From Azotobacter paspali (lineage in GTDB: Bacteria; Pseudomonadota; Gammaproteobacteria; Pseudomonadales; Pseudomonadaceae): DNA of 42,674 nt. Positions 1 through 10,100 of the stretch are shown here, piece by piece. The translations under genes were made by a program, and so were the position numbers. A model generated the notes under the pieces. That model worked only from the letters and a program-made list of their open reading frames with translations. It made no database searches and was not told the origin of the DNA. The number at the start of each line of letters is the position of its first letter. The stretch's first letter is position 1. Where the stretch lies: the NCBI RefSeq assembly GCF_042434745.1, contig NZ_JBHLSS010000004.1. One strand, written 5' to 3'.

Positions 1-211
1 GCAGGTAGTGCGCATGGGGATCGAGCCGCAAGCCCCGGGGCTTGCCCTGTCGGCGGGCGACGAGCTCCCCACCTTCCCGAAAGCGCCGTACCCAGACGAT
101 CGCCGTCGCCGTGCCGATGTCGAATCGCTCGGCGGCCTGCCGAGCCGACAGCCCGCCCATGGCCGCGTCGACGACGCGTCGGCGAAGATCGGCACTGTAT
201 GCTCGAGCCAT
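1..211 (-). mobile_element. IS630-family transposase, N-terminal part (runs off left edge)
   Basis: Reading the minus strand from the ATG at 211 gives about 70 residues starting MARAYSADLRRRVVDAA and continuing with a helix-turn-helix that includes LSARQAAERFDIG and ATAIVWVRRF. This is the typical start of an IS630-type transposase (HTH_29/winged-helix DNA-binding part). The catalytic DDE domain would lie beyond base 1. No stop is seen in the visible part. The gene lies just downstream of the last Tc toxin gene, so the island boundary or a later insertion is here. I could not identify the terminal inverted repeat in 212-322 with confidence. Confidence 0.8.
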
Positions 212-322
212 TCTAGTCTCCTTGTCTGAGCGGGAGAGGAGGCCCGAAATGACCAGGAAGAGCAACCCCTGTATGTCGAATTCGTGTTTTCAAAAAATGC
301 TCGAGTTGCCGAAAGACATGTA

Positions 323-3300
323 TCACGAGCCACCCCATGTCAAAGCAAGCCAAAGGTCTTCAAGTTCTCTTTCGTTAAAGAAAAGCTCGATATTGCCTTC
401 AGGCGCTGCAGGTAACGCAATGTTGGTGAACTTTCCACCGAGCAAGTTCCCCAGGGTCGTGTCCTTCGTGAGAGTGTCGTGCTTTGTATCAAGGTCGGTC
501 TTGTCCACCTTGTCGAAGACGTCGACACTCGGGGGCGTTACCTGCTTGCTGCTGCGCGCGAAGAAGACCACTTGGGTCACGCTGACCAGGCGATCTTTGC
601 TCCAGAATGGATAGTGTTCCGCACGAAGTTGTAGCTTGAGTGCGAAGCGCTGGTTGGCGCCAGGGACTTGCGCCTGGAACTTCGCCCACTCGTTTGGGAA
701 CTCGTCTCGAACAGAAAACAGTCGAACAGACCCCACCGCCTTCGCATTGTCGATCAAGGTCTTCAGGTTGCTGATTGCTCCTTGACGGAGCAACGACCCG
801 CCCTCGCGCGCCGTGTAGCGGATGTGCAGAATGACGTCGCTGATCGTCTCGTAGTCGAACTGGACCGGATCTCCCTTGCTCGGGTTTCCAGGCAGCTCGA
901 GCTGCCATTCGCTGATGGCTCCCGCGTTCTCGAATGGCAGGTAGCGCTCGTCGCGCAGATTCGTCTCGAAGAGACCACCATCGCTTTGCGCCGAGCTCGT
1001 GACGATCGATTGCAGACTCCCAAAGTAGTCTTCAAACCGATCGTCCTCTGCATCCTCGCGCGCGTAAGCGCCGTCGCGAAGCACCGGCGTTCTGCGAATC
1101 CCGCTCTTGAGCAAGCTCAGGGTGCAGTTGACGCTCGCATACGGCCCGCTCACGCAAGGGATGCTGAGAGCCACGGATTTGATGCGGCGGAAGTAGTGGC
1201 CGGGGCCATCCATGTCGAAGAGGGACTCAGGGAGCGTCACTGTGCAGCGCCCGGTTCTGCGCAGGCTGAGCAGCGCGAGCGGGGCCACCTGGAGCAGGCT
1301 CACGTGCTTGGTCATCTCGTATTCGCGCTGGTTCAGCTCGTGGTACGCAACCTCCATGCGCTTGACGTCGAGATAGAGCTTCTCGCCCGCGAGGAGGCCC
1401 TCCTTCCCGGCGAGGTAGCCGAACTGGAGATACGTCAGCTCGCGACTGCCGAGCTCGTGCTGCAATGCGCGCTCAGCCCGTTTGGAAACATCAAACGCGA
1501 ACTGGAAGCACTGCGCGTAGAGGCCCTTCACCTCCCGCTTCATCCACGTGAAGAGCGCCTTGTTTGTCTTCTTGCCCGACTTTTGGGTTCCCTCCTCGTT
1601 CAGGAAACGTTCGATCTCCGCCGCGTGCTCCATCTGCTTCCGGTGGCTCTTCAACTCCTGCTCCGCCACCGCCTGACGAAGTTCCGCGGCGCGCACTTGC
1701 TTGAAGATCTGCGCGATTTCGCCGGCGGCGAGGTTACTCTGAAACGTCCACTCGCGCTCCCGACGTGCGAACGAATCGATCCGGTTGGCGCGCCGAGCTT
1801 CGAAGTTAAGACGCTCAGCGATCCCACGTGCCGCGTTCGCGGCAGCGGTAATTCCAGAAGCCACGTTCTGCCCACCCACATTCGTTGCCCCCCCCACCCC
1901 CAAAGGTTCAGCGCTGGCCTCAAACTGTGGGACCACCGCGGCGATAGAGCTGACCACGTTCAGGGCACTACCGCTGTCACTTGCAATCTGGGCGCCCTCC
2001 AAAAACAAGGTCTCTCGCACCTCGTGAGAGCTGAGGAGTTTGCCGCCCATGAGAAATTGCGCTGCCTGCGCGAATGCATCCGTGGCGATGTCGATCTCGA
2101 TGTCGTGCAGAGTTATCTCGGGTTCCGTCATTGCAAACTTCATCTTCCCGAGGCTCTCCGCGTCCAGGTCTCCCAGCGCGGGAATCGCCTTCTTGATTTC
2201 GTCCGCCTTTTTCCCCAATTGCTGCTCGTAGTAGGAGTAGCGTTGAACGGCGAGGTCCAGAGACTTGAGCAACCCCTCCTTCGATTTGATGGCCTCCTGT
2301 AGCTGCCCATACTTCACGTGCTCGACCATCTCCATGATCAAGCGTTCATGCTTGGACCGCAGAACGGCGAGCGCCTCTCCATCCTCTTTCTCCATTGCAG
2401 AGAGCAGGTTGTTGCCGAGCGCCTTAACCTCCTGGACGATTTCGCCGGCCTTCTGCACGAGGACCTGGAAGCGCACGAGCGGGAATGGCTGATTGAGGCC
2501 GTTGACGATGGCTCCCACGTCCAAGCCCGCGGCTGCAGCTCGAGCCAGCATGGCGGGATCGATGGGCGACTCGAACAGCGCCAACTGACGAAAGATACCC
2601 TGGATGTTCAGGCTGTTGCGAATCTTGAAGAGGCGGTCGGCGACCGTGTCCCAATACCCGAGCAGCTTGTCGTTGCGCGGAACTCCGAAGTACAGCGCCT
2701 TGCCCAGGCTGCGCACCGTCGCCAGGCGATCGCTCTCCTCCGACGTCTCTCCGGGGAACGGCAGCAGATCGAAAGGAACATCCGCCTCGACGTCGCGCAT
2801 GACGGTTCCGAATTGCTGGAGATCATTCCTTAGATTCGCGTACGTCTGAGCGCGAACGGCCCCCTTCTTGGGCACCGCCTCAGGACGCGGTCCGAGGATG
2901 TTGGCAGCCAACACATAGACCATCAGCGCCTCGTCGATGGCCTCGCCCGTGTCCTGGCGGAACAACGAGTCGCCCCAGGCGATCAGGTTGTCCAAGTACG
3001 CCATCACCGTCTTGTACATGTACGCCTGCTGCCGGTACCTCGCGATGACATGCGGTCGGAAAGGGGCGTCCTTCCACGCCTCGATGCTTCGTATGGTCTC
3101 GTTTCGCAGCGCCTCATCGCCGCCGGTAGCGAGGTTCACGAGAATGTCCTCAATCTGCTTCACGTCCGTGTGCTGGAAGGGCCGCACCTTCCAGAAACGT
3201 TCAGGAGTCGGGCTATCACTGTCGTCGGTGGGGTCGAAGAGGAAATGAAACCACCGCTGTGCCTCGGCGAAGCGCTGGTTCTTGCTCAGATGGATGGCAA

Positions 3301-4126
3301 TGGTGAGCGGGACGTGAAAGAAGAGCTCCCAGTTGTAGACCGAATAGGCACCGCCCGAAGTGAAGTCCAGATCCTTGACCGGGTAGGGCCGCGTGACGAG
3401 CGTCGAAGGGTTGTATTTCGTCGCGGAGAAGATGTCGGTGTAGAGAACCGGCAGCGGCTTGCTCCTGACGAGCGTAACCTGCGTTCCATTTGCAACGGTG
3501 AGTTGCGCTCCGCTGGCCAATACGACCGAGGTGCCGGCTGGAAGCGTCGCAGAGCTCCCATCGTAAAGCTTGATTGCCGTGGCTCCCGGCAGATCGATCT
3601 TTGCGTCGCCTAGAAAGACGGCTGCCTTGTTCTGCGACACCGTGAACGATGAGCCCGCGGGCGGCGTCTCGCTCACTCCGTCAACAAAGGTCGCCGTCGC
3701 GCCGTCGGGCAAGGCCGCGGGCGTGACACCGGCGACCTCGAGTTGCATCTTGGCGGAGAGCGCGATAAGTCCCCCCGGGGTTTGCGCCTGAACGTCCGCG
3801 AGCAGTGAAATGCCGGAACCAGCCGCTACGGTGATGTTGGTATTCTTCGCCAGCGCAACTTCGAGGCTACCTGGGAGAGAAACGCCGCCACCCACGTACT
3901 CCGTGTCAGCCGCCTGAAGGCCCGGCGTCCCCTTGCGAAGCAGCCTTTGGGCAAGCTGTCCGACATAGGGATGGAAATGCGGGTAGAAGCGATAGCTGAC
4001 CTCACGTTCCTGAATGACGAAATATTTGGTTTCCTTCGTGACGCTGACGCGGCTGGGGATGAACACGGTCTCGATGTCGAAATGCCCGTGGAACTTCTGA
4101 ATCTGGTCGATGGTCTTGGGTTTCAT
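323..4126 (-). CDS. Tc toxin subunit A, C-terminal half (TcaB-like pore and TcB-binding protein)
   Basis: A 1267-residue protein matching the C-terminal half of Tc toxin TcA subunits, which form the pentameric injection channel. The stretch KYNPSTLVTRPYPVKDLDF and then AYSVYNWELFFHVPL (about residues 235-270) is a TcA hallmark, followed by NQRFAEAQRWFHFLFDPTD. Residues 540-720 and 800-940 are long amphipathic helices, as in the channel coiled coils; around 740-790 is a Gly/Ala/Ser/Val-rich stretch that could be the membrane tip. The end (LWLALTWGGS) looks complete, as TcB-binding domains usually do. Residues about 75-225 are a low-complexity Thr/Val/Gly-rich insertion. The start at 4126 has a GGAG ten bases upstream and sits 19 bases after the stop of the preceding gene, so the two are almost certainly cotranscribed and together equal one TcA of over 4000 residues. 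What is seen is sequence similarity; a channel role is inferred from the family. Confidence 0.85.
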   Translation of the reverse strand: MKPKTIDQIQKFHGHFDIETVFIPSRVSVTKETKYFVIQEREVSYRFYPHFHPYVGQLAQRLLRKGTPGLQAADTEYVGGGVSLPGSLEVALAKNTNITVAAGSGISLLADVQAQTPGGLIALSAKMQLEVAGVTPAALPDGATATFVDGVSETPPAGSSFTVSQNKAAVFLGDAKIDLPGATAIKLYDGSSATLPAGTSVVLASGAQLTVANGTQVTLVRSKPLPVLYTDIFSATKYNPSTLVTRPYPVKDLDFTSGGAYSVYNWELFFHVPLTIAIHLSKNQRFAEAQRWFHFLFDPTDDSDSPTPERFWKVRPFQHTDVKQIEDILVNLATGGDEALRNETIRSIEAWKDAPFRPHVIARYRQQAYMYKTVMAYLDNLIAWGDSLFRQDTGEAIDEALMVYVLAANILGPRPEAVPKKGAVRAQTYANLRNDLQQFGTVMRDVEADVPFDLLPFPGETSEESDRLATVRSLGKALYFGVPRNDKLLGYWDTVADRLFKIRNSLNIQGIFRQLALFESPIDPAMLARAAAAGLDVGAIVNGLNQPFPLVRFQVLVQKAGEIVQEVKALGNNLLSAMEKEDGEALAVLRSKHERLIMEMVEHVKYGQLQEAIKSKEGLLKSLDLAVQRYSYYEQQLGKKADEIKKAIPALGDLDAESLGKMKFAMTEPEITLHDIEIDIATDAFAQAAQFLMGGKLLSSHEVRETLFLEGAQIASDSGSALNVVSSIAAVVPQFEASAEPLGVGGATNVGGQNVASGITAAANAARGIAERLNFEARRANRIDSFARREREWTFQSNLAAGEIAQIFKQVRAAELRQAVAEQELKSHRKQMEHAAEIERFLNEEGTQKSGKKTNKALFTWMKREVKGLYAQCFQFAFDVSKRAERALQHELGSRELTYLQFGYLAGKEGLLAGEKLYLDVKRMEVAYHELNQREYEMTKHVSLLQVAPLALLSLRRTGRCTVTLPESLFDMDGPGHYFRRIKSVALSIPCVSGPYASVNCTLSLLKSGIRRTPVLRDGAYAREDAEDDRFEDYFGSLQSIVTSSAQSDGGLFETNLRDERYLPFENAGAISEWQLELPGNPSKGDPVQFDYETISDVILHIRYTAREGGSLLRQGAISNLKTLIDNAKAVGSVRLFSVRDEFPNEWAKFQAQVPGANQRFALKLQLRAEHYPFWSKDRLVSVTQVVFFARSSKQVTPPSVDVFDKVDKTDLDTKHDTLTKDTTLGNLLGGKFTNIALPAAPEGNIELFFNERELEDLWLALTWGGS

Positions 4127-4145
4127 AGGCTATGTCTCCAGCAGT

Positions 4146-7100
4146 TCAGCGACCAATGGGGCCAGCATCGAGGCCCATGGCATTCGCGGTGAAGCCCGAA
4201 CGGGCGAGCGCGTCGACGTTCTGTACGAGCGTCGAGTTCAGGCCTGCGCCGCCGATGACGTTTAGGCCGCCCTGGACCCGCTTCAGACCGGCTTTCTCGA
4301 CGCCGCCGGCGCCGAGGAGGACGGACGTGGCTCCTGAGCCGATACTGCTTCCCGGATGGACATCGACCGTCAAGCCACCCATGGTAACCGCAGCTCCGAC
4401 TTCGCTGGCCGGAAGAATCGTCACGTCCAACCGACCTCCTGGTCCGACCAGCTCACCATCGAACAGCAGGCCCGTTGCAGGGTTCACCAACCAGTCTTCG
4501 CCCGGTTTCACTTTCACGAGCGACGCGTGATCGATCGAGTCAAACGAGGGCGGGTCGCCTGGGGTGGGAAGCGGCCACTTCCAAGGGATTTCAGGGTTGA
4601 CCGGGATTTCTTTGCACCAATCGGGATCGATCCACCCGGGTTCTGGTTGAGGCGCCCGAGTCACCCACTCTTGCCACTCCTCGATCGTCCTCTCCGTGAC
4701 ATTCGGTTCGACGAAGAGCGTGTGCCTGTTGTCCTGGTAGAAGAGCGGCTTCATCAACGAGGCAATCTCGGCGAACCCGCTCTCGATCGCAGCCTTGACC
4801 GCTGCCGGATCGCTCGCAGCGATGGAGGCGACGTCCGGAGCGCCGAGTGTAATGTTGTTGTTACAGGGCAGGATTGTGTACGAACCGCCGTTCTGATCGA
4901 GGATGCTTGGCGTTTCAGGGCTCGGACTGGAACCCGATTGCCCAGTTGCGATCCTACTGTTGAAAGTAACCTTGAAGCGCCCGCTTCCGGCGTATTGGGT
5001 CGCATTCACGGTGCTCGCGCTATACGGATTCGCCGGCGCACCGCTGAACGTCGCTTTCTCCGGAGTGCTGTTTCGGCCAGCGAGGTAGAAGGCCTGGTTG
5101 AAGGGCCAGCCTAGATGCACGTACACCCCGCGCTCTTCGCCGTTCTCGTAGGGCTCCTTCGACACATGGATGAACACCTTCCTCGGGTCTACGGAAATGG
5201 CTTTGAGCTTCTGCGCATCTGGAGGCGCGAACCCACTTGACTCCCGCGTCGTCCATTCTCCTTCCAGATACTCGCTCCAGTGGAGCTGAGCCTCCATTTC
5301 CTTCTGCAGTGCGGGGATGGTGGCGGGCAGTTGGACCTGCTGCGAGGACTCGTTGGTCTTTGCCTTCTCCATGAAGGTGACCCAAAACAGGTACAATCGA
5401 TCGCGCCAGACCACCGGAGCGAGGTGATCGCCTTCGATCTCCGCGCTCACCGGCTCCCACGGCGTCCACATCTGGTGTGCGTAGTGGCGGTAGAAGTACT
5501 TGTGCGGCTCGCCGTGAGTTCGGCCAATGACGTGCAGCGTGTTCTGCGCCGGGTCCGCCTTATCCTCGAGGTGCATGGCGACGATGTCCAGCCGAGCGAG
5601 CTCCTCGAGCTTCCTCACGTAGGTGAGGAAAGCGTCCTCCACGAGGTCGTTGGATACGTCGCTTTGCAGCAGCGCGCCTTCCAACTCGGTGAACAAGTGG
5701 GTCTTGTCATCGCGGAATTCGGGCTCCAGCCAGTTCTCCGGGAACAAGAAGATCTTTCGGTTCGCCTCCCACACCCGGTAGCGCTTCATCCACTCCCATT
5801 GCTTGGCATTGATGAGCGCAGCCGGCGGAACATTCGCTTCGAGGTTAAGCAAGCACCGCTGTATGAACAGCTGCACGGATCCGATCGCCAACCGAATGCG
5901 TGAGGTCTGCACGACCGGCTCCATGCCGGGGTCGATGAGGAAGTACTCATAGAGCTGCTCCATGCGCGCAAAGCCGCGCTGATGCATCGCGTGGTTCACC
6001 AAGGCGTCACGTTGACACTGGCGAAGCTTGTCGAAGATCGGCTGTGCCAAGCGTTGCCACACCTCGGGCTCAAAGCGCGCCTTGATGGCTTCCTTCAGGT
6101 CCCTCGCGATCGCGAAGCGCTGCTCTGGGCTCGCCCCAGCGCCGACGATTTGGGTCCAGCTAGCCACCGACTCCACCGGGACGCCGAACCGCTCAATCAC
6201 CTCCAGCGCATCCCACAAGCGCCCCAGGAGCGCATCACTGGCGAAAGCCGGCGCTGCGGTGAGTACCCTCGCTGCAGCCTTCACCGTGACGTCGTCGCGA
6301 CGGGCAAGTTTGGCGATTGCCGAGTAGACCTTGTCGATGTCACCGGTCTGATTGGTTTCGAACACGCCGATGAGGTCGTCCGTGCCTTCGGCGATCGCAC
6401 TCCTGACCCTCACGTACTCGAGCAGCCGCAAGAACTGGCTGAACAGGGCAGTAGCCCCAGCCGGAGAATCATCTCCGACCATAGTGGGCAGCTTCTTGAG
6501 GTCCAAGTTGCCGAAGTCACCCGCGTGGGTCAGCAGGTAGCGCAGTTCGCGCTCGTTCAGACCAAAGCCCTGTGCGAGAGCCAGGCCTTTCGTCAGCAAG
6601 GTCACGGCGCGCTCGGCACCGCTAAGCGTAGTGATCGGATAGAGCGCAAGCTGGGACAGGCTGTCCTTCGGCCTCGCTTCCCCCTGCACCAGGATTCGCG
6701 CGTCGCCGCCTCCCAGGTTTCGCAGCTTGACGGTGAATCGGTACGGAACCCCTGGCTTCAGTTCGATGTACTCGTTCGGCTTGTCGCCCAGTACCGCTCC
6801 GTCGGCTGCGGCCGTACCACTCCAAAACAGGCCTGCAGGCAGATGATCGAAGCGGACCTCGACGGTTGCGTTCTGTTTGTCGAGCGCGACGAAGAAGCGG
6901 TACGCGCCAGCGGCAGGTACTTCGACGTAGCCATCGAACATCGCGCTTCTCGCCGCCGCGGGCCGAATCAGATTGTTGTTCCTGTCCTTGAGTCCGGTGT
7001 CGGCGTCGGGAAAGACAAGTGAATGAAGGACTGCACCGGTCCCGTCCGTCGAGGCGAAGAAGTCCACGCTCAGCCCGCGGTCGCTGGACGCAGACAGAGC

Positions 7101-10100
7101 CGTGACCAGAGACTGCGTTGCGCTACCTCCCGACGGAACCAAACCGAGAAGGCGCACGTCCGTCAGCAGCGATTCGGCGAGCACCGGATCGGCCGCTGTG
7201 TACGCGGTCAGCGTCTGGAGCAAGAATTGTCGGATCAGGCGTTCTTGCAAGAACGGCAAGAAGGCGTTCGCAAGCCGCGTGCGTTGTTGGCGAAGGCTGT
7301 CCTGTAGCCGCGCGTTGCCCTTCGCCTGCGCGGCGTCGAGAAGCTCAGGCAGGTTGGGGTTCGGTGAGAGCGAGACGAACGCTGCCTTTTCGGAATCAGT
7401 GAGCACACCCTGAAATGTCAGATGCTGAACCTCCCCGATGGGGTCATATGAGATCTGAATTCTCGGCTCATCTGCGAACGGCACTGGGTCGATCTTGTCG
7501 GCCGTCTTGACGTTTTTGAGTTGGACCTCAATCAGACCTACCGCTACTGGAGCGAACAGCAAGGCGAAGTCCGCCGCGTCAAGAAAGCCGGTCGCGGGTT
7601 GAACATTTGCGGCTTGCTTTTGGAAATGCCTCTCGAAGAAGGCACGCGCCTGCTTCTCCACGTCGTCCAGCAAGTTGCTGAGAACCGCCGATGGCACATG
7701 TAGGTTCGGTGGCACCGGTTTCGGTAACCGGGCCAGCAGCGCCGCCTTCTCGACGGGGTCGAGCAGCACGCCGCGATACGTGAGCTTTTGCTCTTGCCGC
7801 GTTCCGTTGTAGACGACTTCCCGGAACGCGGGTTCGTCGCTGAACTCCTGCACCTTCAGCTGATCGGCGGGCGCCACAAGCAACTTGGTGGCCGTGAACT
7901 CGGCCGTGCCGTTCATCATCGCCAGGAAACGTTCGACCACATCGAAAGGCAGAATCAGACCGAGCTTCTGCCGGAGCACGTCCTCACCCATCGCACCGGG
8001 GTCAGCGGGAATAGCGTTGTCGGAACGTATCGCTCGAATGCCATCAGACAGCGTCTTCAGGAGCGTCAGCGTGCCTTCCCGGTTCGGGCGATACTTGCCG
8101 GTCTCGTCGAAGCGGTGCCTGAGCAGGTACTCGAGATCGTCCACCTTGAACGCGGTGTCCTTGATCTTCTCGACGACCTCCACGAAACGCAGCGTCTGGG
8201 AGAAGGGATAGTCCTCCTCCAGCTTCGTCACGGGATCGGGATGAAGCGCCTTGAAGGGGTCGAGGCCGGAGAGTTGCTTGAGAGCAATCAGCTCTCGCAC
8301 CGACAAATTCAACCCTTTTGCGAGCAACCCGTACCGGTACAGAAGCGAGACGTGGTCGAGCGACAGCGCGGCCGTATCCAGTGACTTCCCGGCATCTTCG
8401 AGAATGCGCCGTACGTTGTCTGCGGTGAGTCCCAGCGCGCCCTGCAGCGCCAACAAGTGCCCCTTGACGAGCGAAAACTCCTTGCCCTTCGCCTGCGCGG
8501 CGTCGAGAAGCTCAGGCAGGTTGGGGTTCGGCGACAGCGCGACCAGCGCCGCCTTATCGGCATCGGTGAGCACGCCTTGGAACGAGAGATGCTGGACTTC
8601 CTCGAGCGCGTCGTACGAGATCTGGATTCTCGGCTCACCTGCGAAGGGCGCCGGGTCGATCTTATCCGCGGCCTTGACGTTCTGGAGCCGGGCTTCGAAC
8701 TGGCGCTTCTGTGCCGCTGCGGAGATCCATGCCGCTGACAGGTACTGCCCGAGCGGGTGGTCGAAGACGTCGTCGCTCTTCAGAACGGCGCGATTCAGGA
8801 ACAGTTGCTCGTAGAGCGACTTCTTCCCGGTGGTCGGAAGGCTCGCCCACAGCGTCGTCAGTTTCACGCGGCTCTGCTTGCCGACGCGGATCGTGTCATC
8901 CAGCGCCCTGAGGTGCGCTAGGTAGATCAGCACAGTCAGGAAAGGGCGCTTATCGAGCGTCGCCTTCTCGAAAGGCGCGTTTGCAGGCATGAAAGCATAA
9001 AGAGCGCGATCGGTCTCCTCGATGGTCCATCCCAGCTTCCGCCAAAGCCTCACGAACAAGTTGAGCTTCAGAAAGGCGATGTCGTCCGCCGCTTGCCCGC
9101 CAGCGTAGCGCAAGATCGTGGCGTCGAAGTCACAACCGGCGTTCGGATCCGCAAGCACCAAGACCTGATCGAACGGGATGCCCTGCAGCTCCGCGTTGAT
9201 CTGCACAATAGGCAGACCAAACTTCTTGCTGAACTCGTCGAGCCGCCCCTCGAAAGCCTCGATCTCATTGATCGTTTGCCAGTCGTCCTGCGACAAGGCA
9301 TCGAAGCGCGCCTGATCGGCAGCGGACAGCGCCGCCCGCTCCTTGGGGAGTCGCTGCCCGAGTGGCAACGCGGGATCGAGAAGATCCTGGTTCTGATCGT
9401 AGAGAGCCTTGTTCTGCGCGTCGCGACAGAACCGAACGCTGCTGATGTTCACGCCGAGCTTGTACAGGAAGACGAGCTGATTGAGCTTCGGGTTGACGAA
9501 AGCCGTCTGGAGGAGTTCGACGAGCTGCTCGTAGGTCACTCCGAGCCTTCGCGAGAGCACCTTGGCGGAGTTGAGATCGACCCGCTGTTTCGTGACGGCA
9601 TCCGTTGCCTCCGTCGTCGCCTCGGCCGCATTCTTGAACCCGTAGAGCTCGTACCACTTCGCCAGCGGGTCGGGATTCGTGAACAGGTCGATCTCGGTCG
9701 GCGACAGCCGCAACGACTCCAAGAAGATCGTTGCGCGATCGTAGACCTGCGTCGGTACAAAGAGGTCGTCGCTCGCGCGGAGCGCTTCGAGCACGTTCCA
9801 CAGCGGCGCCTCGAAGTAGTCGCAGAAGGCACGCACGGTTTCGATCCACAGGTCGAAGGGCAGCGTGAGTGGATACCGCGCGTCGCGGACCTTGTCGTAC
9901 GCTTCTCGGATGATGTTTTGAGGCTCGGCGAGAAGCTCCGGTGTTGTCGCATCTCCAGTATCGTGCGCGGCGGCAGCTTCCAGCTTGTCGTGAGCGACGT
10001 AGTATTCGAGGATCTCGTTGACGAGATCGATGTACGGGAGCGCGGTGTTGGTGTTCTCGCAGGTGAGCGGGATGTACGGAAGGTCGGGGCGGCGCTCAAC

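Noticed and set aside
668..2302. Long plus-strand open frame (544 codons) opposite the second TcA gene
   Set aside because: It is antisense to a clear TcA coding region, has no recognisable domain and its Arg/Leu/Glu-rich make-up is that of a high-GC shadow frame.
5982..7022. Plus-strand open frame of 346 codons opposite the first TcA gene
   Set aside because: Antisense to the neuraminidase-like part; no motif and no ribosome site.
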